64,000 nucleotides of DNA, taken from assembly GCA_001247695.2 (NCBI GenBank), contig LGRX02034412.1, positions 37,418 to 101,417 of the forward strand. Reading direction: 5' to 3'. Positions 32,372 to 44,162 of the stretch are shown here, one piece after another (positions within the stretch are counted from its first letter, which is position 1; every line of letters starts with the position of its first letter). A program made the translations under genes and the position numbers. The notes under the pieces are model-generated. The model saw only the letters and a list, made by a program, of their open reading frames with translations. It was not told the DNA's origin and searched no databases. This stretch comes from Cymbomonas tetramitiformis. Taxonomy: Eukaryota; Chlorophyta; Pyramimonadophyceae; Pyramimonadales; Pyramimonadaceae.

Positions 32372-32556
32372 TGTGCCGACAATTGTGTGTTAGCTCTGCA
32401 CTTGCTACTTCCTTTTATTAGATTTAACCAGCACCGGCGGATGCCCCTCTAGCTGAGCCGAAAAAGGCTCCACCTTAGGGTTCATGATGTAGGATGATGG
32501 CCGGTAGGCCTAAGGACATTGCTTTCTAGTTCTCTCTCCTTCAGGTGGAGGTGGTG

Positions 32557-32850
32557 TCACGGGGATACCGAATTCCCCCCACTATAAAGTGGGGGCATAC
32601 CTCTTGCTGTCCCCCCTCGGAGAGCTGTGTCACGCGCATTTGTCTCTGTCACTTGGACAGCCGTTGCACAAGCATAAAATGCCTACGTGTATTGGATGTT
32701 ATTCATCTTAGTTTGTGTTTCCACCTGTGTTTCTGTGATATATATATATATATATATATCCCACCGCACTGCGATATTTCACCTCGCATCAATTCTCACC
32801 CCCATTTCATCCGTCCTACATCACCCCCCGCTATTACATATAAAGGCTAG
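32557..32850 (+). repeat. 3' LTR of element D (right end uncertain)
   Basis: It starts TCACGGGG after GGAGGTGGTG, the same junction as the LTR at 54738. It contains CCCCACTATAAAGTGGGG, a perfect 7-bp inverted repeat with a TATAAA in the middle, a plausible promoter core. It then shares CCCCCCTCGGAGAGC and GCACAAGCATAAAA with the LTR at 52760. A (TA)11 run lies at 32738-32759. Confidence 0.65.
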
Positions 32851-33470
32851 CCGGTAATCCCGTAAGGCCTGTACTCCCTGTAAGCTCCTGTAGTTAACGG
32901 TAAGCTCCTGTAGATGACGGTAAACCCCTGTAACTTACAGTAGTCGACTGTATACCCCTGTAGTCACGGTAAGTGTCTGTACTCGCTTGTACTCGCCTAT
33001 ACTAAACGGTACATGCCTGTATATCCCGATACCTGTCAGTATATGCATGTATTGTCGATACGTGTCAGTAGGTCCCAGTAGGGGCCTGCAACCCTGCATG
33101 TGCCGGCATGTGCAAGTAGGTACCTGTATTGCCCGGTAGATGCCAGTACTGCCGGTAGGTGCCGGTAATTACATGTATTTCCCTGTAAACGCTGGTAGTT
33201 TCCAGTAGGTGCCTGTAGGCACCGGTATCACCCTGTAGATGCCTATATTATCCTGTAGGCGCCAGTAGCAACCTGTACCCGCCTGTACGTGCCAGTACTC
33301 CCGGTACCTCCCGGTAAGCGCCTGTATAATCCTGTAAGTCCCGGTAGATCCATGCCAATACTAGTAAGCGCTTGTAAATACTTGTAGGCGCCTGTAGGCG
33401 CCGATAAATACCAGTAAATACCAGTAGGCGCCTGTAGCTAGCGGTAGGGACCAGTAGGCACCAGTAGGCA
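32851..33470. repeat. Degenerate array with 10-bp period (CCNGTANNNN)
   Basis: About 62 consecutive units, nearly all exactly 10 bp with a few of 8 or 9, follow the pattern CC(T/G/A)GTANNNN. The GTA is kept in almost every unit while the last four bases vary freely. Typical units are CCTGTAGGCG, CCAGTAGGCA and CCGGTAAGCG. There is no open frame across it. A TA step therefore recurs once per helical turn for over 600 bp. Confidence 0.95.
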
Positions 33471-35124
33471 TTTCAGGTTTCACTATAAAATCGATAGCTA
33501 TGAATGCACGACGATCCATCGGGCATATGATGGCTTCCTGAGCTCACAACACATACATCTATCATTCCGAAGCCTCAACATCAGCATATCTCGACCGCAA
33601 CCCAAAATTTGTAGGGCATGCGACGGCCAGTCCAACTCCAAATCGCGAATCGTGTCCCACTCCGCTCCGCAGCGTGTCACGCGTAGAGCTCTACTCTGTC
33701 CGCCCTCATCCTCACCTGAATGCCTGTCATATCATCGCATGGCATATAACGCTTTCGTTCGTTGCTCCCATGAGGCGTGAGGCGACAGTCGCAGGATACA
33801 TGTGGGAGAATGCCACACTTTTTGCACTTTGATCCGGTTGAGAGATCGTATACCTTGAAATCCCCCATTGGATTTCGCTCTTACTTGGGGCAACATCGCA
33901 ACAAGCATTGCAATTATATATCATTGTAATTAAACATAAATATGACACACAATTATATATTCATCAATAATTGGATATTACATAAATAAATACTCGTAAC
34001 AAACTATATACCAAAGTATAATAAATATATTTATATTTATATATTGCGACTGAAAATATTCGGATATATAAATTATCATTTTTTATTTCAAACGATTTAG
34101 TGGTATATAATTATAAATGTAAGTATATCGCGCGGCTTTGTGTATAAACAGGAGGGAGGGGGGATGCCTATCATGTCATCGCCATGGCATATCATATCAT
34201 CGCATGCCATGTCATGTCATGTCAAAACGCTTCTGTGATGATGCTCCCATAAGGTGTTGAGTGAAAGCAACTTAATAAGTTTAGGAGAACAATGTTGTCA
34301 TGCCGATCGCATTGCCTTATCTCGACTGAGAGACTGATCACATTGAATCCCCCACTCGACTTCGCTCTTTACACTTAGAGCAGCGGTGCGACCCTGTGGA
34401 TGGCATTGGTCTCCGTTTATACGGGAGGAAGTTTGATGTGGCTAGGGGTGCCGTTACGGCAGTGATACAATTATACCGCATATTTAAGGAAACAGGAATT
34501 TGGGGTCAGCCCAGCCATTCTCTTATTTTCATAACGTTCTTAAATATGGAGTGTTATATGTTAAATATTGTGGACAATGCCCAAAAGCTGGCTGGTTCCT
34601 TAACCTAGCATTTCCTTAAATGTAAGGTATTACTGTACGTTGCATTCCATCGGGTTGGCATCACCACTGCTAACATCGGACTCATAGGACGGATTCTTTG
34701 AATTTAAATTTAAACTGTTGCCTCGCGCGAGCAGTAACCGAAATCAAAGGAAAATATTGGACCTCGCATGGTACATCGCTAGTGTCTAGGGACAATTAAC
34801 ACCCTATTTTGGATTTTTCGACCATATTTTAGAATTTCTTTCTCGGAATTTTTCCGGATGTCAACCACGCCAAAGAGAATCGTCAATTGTCATGTTGTGC
34901 GACAAGCACAGCAAATCGTCCGCGCCTATGCACGTACCCGAAGATATAACATACGAACGTCTCAAAGAAACGGCCGCAGGTGGCCTCCAAAAAGAAATAG
35001 ACTTTTGTGCCGAATATTTTTGTATCCGAACACAGCCGTAACTATTATAAGTTGTTTACAAGTTGTTCGACCGTTAACTTTTCTAACCATTCCCGTTGAC
35101 TATTATAAGTCGGTTACAAGTTAT
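33471..35124. other. AT-rich non-coding stretch
   Basis: No gene is recognised. The 33880-34130 part is very AT-rich. Two loosely similar segments (33710-33900 and 34150-34400) share CATATCATATCATCGCAT-type words and a CCCCCATTGGATTTCGCTCTT / CCCCCACTCGACTTCGCTCTT match, so they are diverged duplicates. Confidence 0.5.
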
Positions 35125-35470
35125 TTCAAACCAGAACTTTTTCTTCAGGCCCTGCTATTTTTCTTCAGGGCTTGAACTTTTTCTTCAGGCCTTGTACTAT
35201 TTCTTCAGGGCTTGAACTTATTGTCCATGCCCTGTACTATTTCTTCCGGGACTGAACTTATTCTTCAGGGACTGAACTTATTCTTCAGGGGCTGAACTTA
35301 TTCTTCAGGGTGGGCTGAACTTTTTCTTCAGGGCCTGAACTTATTTTTCAGGGCTCCCCTGAACTCTTTTTTGAGGACCTCAACTTATTGTTCATGCATT
35401 GTACTATTCCTTCAAGGCCTGAACTTTTTGTTCAAGCCTGAACTAGTTCTTCAGGGCCTGAACTTAGTGT
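35125..35470. repeat. ~21-bp degenerate repeat (CTTCAGGGCCTGAACTT)
   Basis: About 16 imperfect units of CTGAACTTATTCTTCAGGG occur, including several GTACTATTTCTTC variants. No coding frame is present. Confidence 0.85.
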
Positions 35471-35687
35471 GTTACTATTACTAGGCGGGGCTTCCGCGCA
35501 CTCCCTGGCGGATAATGTATTATTCTTCATTTTGATGCTTATGCAGAGTTCGGGGTTTCGGGGACTCTGGGGGGTCGATTTGATAACTCCATCTATGCAA
35601 ATCGAATGCACTAAGCTTTGAAGATTTGACCATAGGTTTCAAAGGTATGTGGGGATTTCGGAGTGGGTGACAGGCATCATCGATCGG
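35471..35687. other. Non-coding
   Basis: Short stretch between the satellite and the MITE; nothing recognised. Confidence 0.4.
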
Positions 35688-36501
35688 TTAACACCTAAAA
35701 GGCGAATTGGTATATTCAGTATGTTAATCAGCTTTTTTGCACACCCATCACGATTGCGTACAGTAATCACTCAGTGATAAGGAACTCCTATGCTAAGGAA
35801 CCAGCCAGCGTTTTCCCAAACTCCGTCATATTTAATACATCGCCCCCATATTTAATAACTCTATGTAAAAATACGCTGGCGTGAATTTCCTGTTTTCTTA
35901 AAGGTGAGTGATTACTGTACATTACTCTCACTTGCGGCGCTTGTATGCGGCCCATGACATATCCCCGTCATGTAGACACGTCCCCCGACCCACTCCAAGG
36001 TCTCACGCACCCTAGATCTCGGAATGTCGCCGATGATATGCCCCAGAAGCTCTGGAATTTCTCTGGTCACTGCTCATTTCGTATGGTGGCATATGACCCG
36101 GCACCGATATGCCCACGACTTGCGGCACTTGTGTGCGGCCCATGACATATCCCCATCATCTAGACACATCCCCCAACCCACTCCAAGGTCTCACACACCC
36201 TAGATCTCGGAATATCGCCGATGGCATGCCCTTGAAGCTCTGGAATCGTTTCTTTAGTCACTGCTCGTTTCGTATGGTGGCTACCACCTCCATAGAACGC
36301 TTTCATAGCTTGATGTAGGCATATCGAAATCATATCATGCGACAATGTATACAACCCGTAGGTCATAACTGTTCAATTTGCGCGAAGAAGGGATGAGATT
36401 ACATATGCTTAGCTCTAGTGACGGAAGGTTTAGTGAGCGCGTACCACCTGCAAAAAGTTAATCAGCTTTTCAGTATGACGAATTCGCCTTTTAGGTGTTA
36501 A
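35688..36501. mobile_element. MITE with TTAA target duplication
   Basis: Perfect 17-bp terminal inverted repeats CACCTAAAAGGCGAATT (35692-35708 and, inverted, 36481-36497) are each flanked by TTAA. A TTAA duplication is the signature of piggyBac-type transposition. The 806-bp body has no transposase and is mostly two tandem copies of a ~187-bp unit (35932-36118 and 36119-36292; GTGCGGCCCATGACATATCC). Confidence 0.75.
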
Positions 36502-36758
36502 GAGGTGCAAAAAACACGATCAACTTGTGTTATGATGGCCGATGCCGGTGAGGTGATTTCAAGCAACTACTACCATTCCCAAGTTTCCGCCCCTATACGG
36601 ACAAAGCGGAATACGCCTAGGGACTAAATCATCTGAATAATGCAGTAATGTGTACAGCTGCCGCGTTTGAACACGCGTTGAGTGCTGCATCATAATATTG
36701 CCGCATTCATTGATATACACACGTGTCGTCGTGTGTTGCATCAGAATGCTACTACACA

Positions 36759-36855
36759 TTTTACGTGTGACACGTAAAACGGCGCTGAAAGAGCACGTCG
36801 CGTATTATACGCGTATTTTACGTGTTTCAGGGGTCCGATATTTTACGCGTATTGC
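36759..36855. promoter_or_regulatory. Cluster of ACGTGT/ACGCGT palindromes
   Basis: TTTTACGTGT-G-ACACGTAAAA is a perfect 10-bp inverted repeat. It is followed within 80 bases by GTATTATACGCGTATTTTAC and ATTTTACGCGTATTGCGTAT. Such dense ACG(C/T)GT words could bind a factor; no downstream gene is clear. Confidence 0.35.
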
Positions 36856-37722
36856 GTATACATAAACATCGGTCGGTCGGAACTTACTGTACTCTGTACT
36901 ACTTCCGCTACTGTACTGCTACTGCTACTGTCACTACGGTCTGTATGGGACTTCTGATCCGAGTTAGGGGCCTCGCCTGTCGTGGCTGCCGAAACTCAGA
37001 TCTCAGCAAGTTGGCCTTCGCCCAAACCCCAAACCCCAAAGCCCCCCGCGCTGCGCCCCTCGCCTTCGGCGAGCCAATAAGCCCCAAGCGGCTCCCCATA
37101 TACCAACGATTTCACTCTACTCTGTACTCTCGTCCCCAGAGTATACACGAACCGCGTTTCGCGCGGCCGGCTACCCACGAGTCGATTCGAGGGCTGCGTT
37201 ACTTGATGATGGTGAAGCTCGTTTTAAATGATCTGGTCTTTCTCGTCAGGAGCCATAATTTAGACGATGTACGTTTACCTTTTTTCTTAAGGACGTTGGC
37301 AGTCGACAGCTCATCAACAGCGTATTTCGCTCCCGACTGGCTAGTGATGCCGATATATGTATGGTCTGATGAGGATTGAATCTTCAACCCCCGCTCGGTA
37401 CATGTTATACTGGAGGGGTCCACTTTAGTCATGTCATCTCGCGTTTCGTTATTTCGTTTCCGGCTGTACACGAACGAACGTGACAATCCTAGAGGAGGAG
37501 GAATGCAGCGTCTCGTCCGCCCGCTCGTGTCGTTGTCGCCGTCACTCGGCTGTCGCGATCTGATCTCATCTGACGCTGGCTCGTTGTTGCTCGGTCGCAT
37601 CGGTCAGATCCTGAAAAATGGTAGCGAACGCTTAGAAAGGCAAGGGAAAAGGCAAGGGAACGGCAAGTGAAAGGCTGAGGGTAAGGGCTTAGGATATCGG
37701 CAGTCGCATATTGTTTGGGGGA

Positions 37723-37760
37723 ATATGAAAAATATGTACGTTCACAAATATTTTTCATAT
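37723..37760. repeat. 13-bp perfect inverted repeat
   Basis: ATATGAAAAATAT and its complement ATATTTTTCATAT are separated by 12 bases and could form a strong hairpin or cruciform. Confidence 0.8.
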
Positions 37761-38348
37761 GCTTCTAAACTCATATTCATACTGATCGCGCTGACGGGGA
37801 GGGCGACTCGCAAGCAACTTTGAAACTTCCGTGTTTCAAAGATGCGTTTTGTATTTGGGTGCGCACTCCCAAATTACAAATCAGCCGAGCGCTTCTTGCT
37901 TCGTTTGCGCGGGGGTATCCATCGGATAAATCCATAATAATGCGGACCTTTTATCGATTTTACAACTAAATAATTATTTTCACATTTTTCTACCGTTTCA
38001 GTTTCTTTTCCCCTTTCTAAACGACTAATGGTTGTGCCCGAAAAGCAAAAGAAAAAGTGAGTTAACTCCAAAAGAGATGAAATAAGATAAACGATAAAAG
38101 TGCTAATAAACTAGTTTTCCATGACACACCACACACTATACTGTATGTGGGAAATGCGTATTTATTGTGCTGCGGTACAGTAGTGGGCTTATATCTAGCT
38201 CCAATGGACTCAAATGGAAAAGTACAAAAGTGCAAGCATACAGTATAGGATTTAAAAGATACATAATAATAATTGCAAATGAAATTTAGGGCGAGTACAT
38301 ATGTGTATATTAATACTAGGTCTCTTGCGAGTAGATGTCCACAGCATA

Positions 38349-39742
38349 TTAGCGCAGTGTATTTGCTGCCATGCTGTTAATTATGCGGTATTCATATATG
38401 GTGCCAGTCTCCTTGTGGCGTCGAATGTATGCAGCGAGGACTTCTAGAGTATCAAAAGGCGCGTCCACTCCACAGAGACGTTGAAAGATGGCGCCAGGAG
38501 GTCCGGATATGCGGATCTGAAAAAGGTCCTCAAAATCGAAGCCATAAGTGGTGCCGATACCGACATTCCGGACTAGCAGTACTTGTGCACCAGAGAGCAC
38601 ACTGCGGTGTAAGCTTCGCCGTTGTTCTCCAGCGTGTTCCGCCTTCCTCGCTTCTGCGCGACGGCACATTCCGAGGCATAACACAGGTTAGGAATGAGCG
38701 AACGAGGCATACGTTATGCGTAAGAACAAACAAATACAATAGTGTGACGCACTCGGGATACATGCATATAAGCGGCGAGGTGAAGTAACACGCACGTCGC
38801 GTCGGCATGCGTAATAAGGACGGAATATGTATGTTCAATGGGCGGGCCTTACTGATAAAAGGGAAAATGGACGTCGTAGTACGTAGAACATACCTTAGCG
38901 ACACGCGTGGAGTCGCGAGTTTCACCCAATACTGGATGTGCGCACAGAGAAGGGTGGCCAGCACGGTATCCGCAAACAAGGGGTCGCGCTGAAAATAGCG
39001 AGCTGTGTCAGGGCGATTGTAGTGCAGCTCCATGGCCTTCTTCATAACCATCTGCTTTTCCATAGGATGCCAAGCATAGTGGCTGGAAGACAAAAAAGGG
39101 CAATTATTCTTGGACATCGTCAACCTCCTGTAGCCCCCAGGAGTCCTCCTCGAACCAGCGATCAAAGGCAGGCGAACGCAGCGACAACGAGGGCGGCCGG
39201 AGACTGCGTTGCTTGTTCTTATAGGTGTACCTCCGGATGATGTTCTCGTGTTTCCTTACCAACTTAAGCGTCCCACCAACCAACGCAATGCGCTTTCGGC
39301 GACCGGGTGGTTTGGATGCAGCTCGAAAAGCTCTCGCGAGGATACCCCAACAATGCGCTTCGGCCCGGTCGGTGTCGTGGAACCTCTTTCCATGTTCATC
39401 AAAGGAAACATGGTTCAAACCATACGCGTTAATCGTTGGCGTCTTCTTAACTGGATCGGGACACGTTTTTTGCACGCGGACTCGAAAACCAAACCGGCCA
39501 GTTAGAGTGGAGGAGGGCATAGCTGTGAGCCTCTGCGCCTCTTTGAACATGTATAAGGGTTTGACCGTGTTGCGCTTGCATGGTCCTAGGTGTCCTCTCA
39601 GGGTGCATATCCTACAATCTTGATCGTTGGAGCACATGGTGTGTGAGGGGCAGTCACCTTTCCCAGCTATATATTCGTTCAGCAAAGTCGCATGTTCAGA
39701 CTGTCGAAGCCACCCTGTCCCACATAGCCAACGTGTACACAC
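38349..39742 (-). CDS. Unrecognised spliced gene
   Basis: Three coding blocks lie in order on the minus strand. The first (39742 to about 39110) has Cys-rich CSNDQDCRICTLRGHLGPC, then KKTPTINAYGLNHVSFDEHG and RRKRIALVGGTLKLVR. The second starts after a clear acceptor (TTTTTTGTCTTCCAG) at about 39080 with HYAWHPMEKQMVMKKAMEL and ends near 38890 at a donor AAG/GTATGT. The third (about 38670-38349) has VLLVRNVGIGTTYGFDFED and ends NSMAANTLR. Long frames and good splice signals suggest a real gene, but I do not recognise the protein. The first donor could not be fixed in frame, and the true start may lie upstream. Confidence 0.5.
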
Positions 39743-42700
39743 GACGTTTCGATTTCATCTCCAAAACGGCGCGAATTTCAAACGGAAGCTGTAACACCAG
39801 CTAAACAAACGCGCTTACGTAACGAAAAATTGCAGTTGAGGTTCCTCGAAGTGATGTGTTCTCCGTACCTCCTTACAACGTCGACATTGTTAGAATTCCG
39901 TCCCCAACGGTGATTTGCCCGACATCAGAACATACAGATATTTCATATTACTCTCTAGTCTCTACACAGGATTCCGTCTCCCGTGAATTAGGCCGTCAGA
40001 TCAGATCGTAATATTTTGGATGTGAGGGATCGTACTCAATCGTATTCTCGAAGCTGACGGGTTATAAAAAAAGTTAACACTATGGTTATTGTATATCGCA
40101 TAGCCGTTGAAAAATGAAAAAGTTAAAACAAGAAATCAAGAATTAGATAATTCTGGTATGTAATCTGCACCTGCTTCTTTTATAAAACAGTTTAAACCTC
40201 GTTTGGGAATTAACATGAATAAAAAATCCGCAGTGAACAGTCAGCATGCAAGCGCACAAAGGCATTGGGCAGGCATCTTTGAGACTGTCGAGTCTCGACG
40301 AAGATGCGTTTTGGAATATGGTTTCGCTTGAATGCGAACCTATTCCAAAGACCCCAAACTGCCGAGCGCTTCCGCCTGTTGGCGCGGGGTATCCAACGCT
40401 GAAATATACAATATTCACAAGATTGTCACTTAGCATGCAAGCACACAAACGCATCGGGTCAGCACGTTTGGAATTGCCCTTTGCCTTTTGTCACGAGCAC
40501 ACTGCTAGGAGACTATTGAAATCAGATGGAACCTACCGACACAGGACTCCCAGCTAGGGCTGCCAGGCTGATTTCGGCACATGCCACTGAATGTCGTATC
40601 ACAGACAACGCCCCGCGCATATGACGTGGCAGATACCGCACGCGAGCACACGCTTGTAAAGTGGTACCACAATGGGGTGCTTAACAGGATATATCCGTAC
40701 TATCAAATAATTCTCAAAACACGTTTTCGGTCGGTCGGAAGAGGTAGATGTAAACCGTATGAAAATAATTACCGAAACCGAAACCTACGAATAATCCGAA
40801 TTTCGAACTGTACGAATGCTGGAGTGGACCGACTTATGTAATTATATGGAATATATACGCATTAAAAACCACCGGATGTACGTACCACCCGACCCAGAGC
40901 CAGAATATCCAGAGCGAGAGCCAGCACCATAACACCCTCAATGTGATCTCACCGCACCACCGTCGGGGGGTGCGAGACGCGGTTGCTCCACTCTAAATCG
41001 CGTTATAATGTGATATTCGTATGCGCCACAGGAGCGATTTTCCCTTTTAAATGTACCAACATTGTCGTTGAATAGTGGGGTTATTCCGAGTCAATGGCGT
41101 GTGCTCCAACCCCCGCCTCCCCAGGACTTGCTGTCTGCCTCTATGGGGAGAGTACCGCCCCACTAGGATTTGCATTCTGCCTCGGGGGGGGGCGAACCCC
41201 CCTCCCCACACACACACACAGCAATTTGATTGGGCATCGACTTCGGTGACAATAGATTGTGGCATATCGCCTGACTATCTAGAGACGATCTCCGAGCTCA
41301 GATAGCCGCCAGAACGTATGTATTCATATGGTCACGCGGTACGTTTTATGAAGTGTGATTGGCTTGCATGATCGATGCTGTGCGTTTAGTGATTCGATTG
41401 CGTGTAGTATATGATATACTGCTACGTTAAACCGCATCGTACCGATTCTGGGAGAACCCAGGACGTGGCCGATTACCTGACGACTACCTTGCGATTCAAA
41501 TCGGTGGTCCGCATCTGATCAACGCCACTAGCGTGCACATATTACATCATTATACAGGGAGAAGTATACGAAGCCGATCTGTATGGGGACGATGTTCCGT
41601 TGACGGAAGCAGTGTGCGGTGATGCCCCCTTGTCCTGGCGTGTGGGTAACTGGAGTACATCCGGCGGCTGCTCAAGTAGGACCACATCCAGGGCAAACGC
41701 GTATGCGGAGGTCCCATACAGTATACATTGTCCCAGCAGCCTGCGGGGTCGATGCATACTACCGTCCAATATGGAGACCGTAGGTCGCATTTTCTCATAT
41801 CGACGTGAGGATTACATACATCGGTGTGAGGGTCACAACTGAATAAATAATATGGAGATCGGACACTCAGATTGACGACTAATGATTCGGAGAATACTCA
41901 AAGGAATCGAGAAAGCTGAATTAGAGTTCAAAGGAATGTTAATGGAAATAAGTAAAGGATTGTTGTGACCTTGATTCGGCGGCTGTTGAGGTGCGGTCGA
42001 GAATCGATAAAAAGGAGCGGACTTGCCATAATGAACAGACTTGGTTACGATTGTAAAAAACCCCCTTTCGTAGCTCGGATTGTCGACCATAATCGCATAT
42101 CAGCGATCTAATAAATTCTTCACGGTTTGCAACAAGAATTCGAATAATCGCTCGTACGTACTGTAACAACGTATGCATCGCCATCGACACTATTACATCA
42201 AAGTCGGCATTTTTACGATTCAGCCGGACACTCGGAATCGAAAAAACTTGTCTTTTTAATGTTCCCTGTCGGCGGTGTTGCAGGACACAAAGTTGAGTTG
42301 TCCACCGCGCGATACATCCCCTGTAGCACGCCGGGGGGGCTTGCATTCGCCCTGGATGTCTGCACACTCGAGTCCTGTGCACTTGCACATGCGCAGTCGT
42401 ACATCGCAGGCATGGTTGCTTGTTTGGTTGGGTTTTCAAGAGTGATGTTGAGTCACTACTCCCGGCCCATCGCCATGATGCAAATATTGTGGTTTGTGAG
42501 ATGCTCACCGCCCATGCCCCATGGGAGCATGATGCAATTTCTAAAAGCAAGTGAGCTGAAGCGTAAGAGGGAAAATACGCTTTTTGAAGAGGATGGGGAC
42601 TGCTGAGCCCCCAGTCGCAGCATGCAAGCATTAAGAGAAGATATGTCCAGAACCTTACGCAAGCAATGGTCTGTGGCTATATCTACTACATACCAGGTGG

Positions 42701-42746
42701 TGATGGAGAAAGCCCTTAGATGAATGGGTCCTGCAAGGAAACGAAA
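39743..42746. other. Non-coding, relic-rich region
   Basis: No gene is supported. Two dispersed-repeat copies are similar: 37812-37925 and 40258-40400 share AAGATGCGTTTTG, GCCGAGCGCTTC and GCGCGGGGTATCCA. Another pair in opposite orientation near 41670-41800 and 42270-42400 shares a CATCCAGGGC(A/G)AA word and may be old element relics. A (CA) run lies at 41206-41219. Confidence 0.4.
40544..40590 (-). repeat. Relic LTR fragment of the TGCTG family
   Basis: Plus-strand GGACTCCCAGCTAGGGCTGC then GATTTCGGCACA resembles the LTR end of element E (GGGACTCCCGGTCAGGGCTG, GATTTCAGCACA). It is short and diverged. Confidence 0.4.
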
Positions 42747-43253
42747 GAAAACTTTCCCGAAAGATGGAATGAAGCCACGGTCCTCAAGAATGCAAGGTTC
42801 ATGGTTGTTCAAACTTTCCCGAAAGATGGAATGAAGCCACGGTCCTCAAGAATGCAAGGTTCATGGTCGCTCAAATCCCTCCAAAGATGGAATGAAGCCA
42901 CGTCCAAGAATGCAAGGTTCATGGTCACGCCTAAACTTTCTCCAAAAGATGGAATGAAGCCACAGTCCTCAAGAATGCAAGGCTCATGGTCGCTCAAACT
43001 TTTCCAAAAAGATGGAATGAAGCCACAGTCCTCAAGAATGCAAGGTTCATGGTCGCTCAAACTTTTCCTCGAAAGATGCGAAGCCAGGTCTCCCCAAGAA
43101 TGCAAGGTTCGCGCCTGCCTTCTCAAACTTTCCGAAAGATGGAATGAAGCCACGTCCCCAAAGAATGCAAGGTTCGTATGGTCGTTCAAACTTTCCCGAA
43201 AGATGGAATGAAGCCACAGTCCTCAAGAATGCAAGGTTCATGGTCCTTCAAAC
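42747..43253. repeat. ~62-bp minisatellite, eight units
   Basis: Eight units carry AAGATGGAATGAAGCCAC, then TCAAGAATGCAAGGTTCATG and CTCAAACTTTCC. Unit 5-6 is shortened and rearranged. Frames through it are repeat translations. Confidence 0.92.
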
Positions 43254-43473
43254 GAATCCTTGAAAACCATCGAGACCAAGGCAAGCATACACAAGGTTGT
43301 GGTACTTGTTCAGGCCGCTGCTTCACCACTATAAAGTAAGCCGCATCAGTTGCCTCCTGCAGCTCAAGCATCCCTCAACACAACCCCTCTGCGGCAGGAA
43401 GAAAAACGCATGACACCAGCATTTCCGAGGCGGGAACGTCAGACATGCTGTTGCCCAATGCCTGGGATAGCAT

Positions 43474-43751
43474 CAGCATTCAGCCCTGGCGCTTCTCGCA
43501 TGGGGAGGCGCCAGCGGACCTGTGGAGCATTCAGCCCTGGCGCTTCTCGCATGGGGAGGCGCCAGCGGACCTGTGGAGCATTCAGCCCAGGCGCTTCTCG
43601 CATGGGGAGGCGCCAGCGGACCTGTGGAGCATTCAGCCCTGGCGCTTCTCGCATGGGGAGGCGCCAGCGGACCTGTGGAGCATTCAGCCCTGGCGCTTCT
43701 CGCATGGGGAGGCGCCAGCGGACCTGTGGAGCATTCAGCCCTGGCGCTTCT
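43474..43751. repeat. 51-bp minisatellite, left part
   Basis: About five and a half copies of a 51-bp unit (GGCGCCAGCGGACCTGTGGA; CATTCAGCCCTGGCGCTTCT) are nearly identical. The array continues at 48926 after the inserted copia element. Confidence 0.95.
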
Positions 43752-44162
43752 TGTTGGAATCTGCAGTGTCTGCTGATCAGTTTGATGTAAAGCATGACTG
43801 TCTAGGCCCTGTACAGCAGTCAGGATGATCAAACCCTGAAGAAACCCTGAAGAAACCCTATGAAACCCTTAGATCTAGATCTAGATCTGCTGAACTAATC
43901 GTGGCCGTTGGATCACATGATGACCATCGGCAAGACACAGTGTGTAATAGTTCACGGCCCATCGCAGACGTGTCACTGCAGTCGTTATGAACTTGGCAGT
44001 GGCACGTCATAACTAACTAAATAGCGAACTTTCACTTAGACTGGCCAATCAGTAATGATTGAGCGACAATATTCGTGGCGTTTCGAGCTGCGAACTGGTA
44101 TATCTTTTGACAATGAAAGTTAGCGCTTGCTTTTGCAAATTACCCGACTCTGAATTCTAAAA
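43752..44162 (+). repeat. 5' LTR of copia B
   Basis: This 411-bp LTR starts TGTTGGAATC and ends TTCTAAAA. It differs from 48515-48925 at the AGCAGTC/AGCACTC, GACAATG/GATAATG and CTCTGAA/CTCTTAA positions. It includes AGATCTAGATCTAGATCT. Confidence 0.93.

Larger units (their letters stand above)
36502..38348. other. Non-coding region with palindromes
   Basis: No gene with support. It contains a perfect palindrome at 36759-36779 and several TTTTACGCGT-like words up to 36855. A CCCCAAA run lies near 37025, and a 13-bp inverted repeat is at 37723-37760. Open frames such as 36822-37379 lack any known motif. Confidence 0.45.

Noticed and set aside
32851..33470. CRISPR-like array
   Set aside because: Units are 10 bp with no spacer-repeat alternation of CRISPR size, and the context is eukaryotic.
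37020..37045. CCCCAAA run as possible telomeric repeat
   Set aside because: Only about three imperfect units, not a tandem array.
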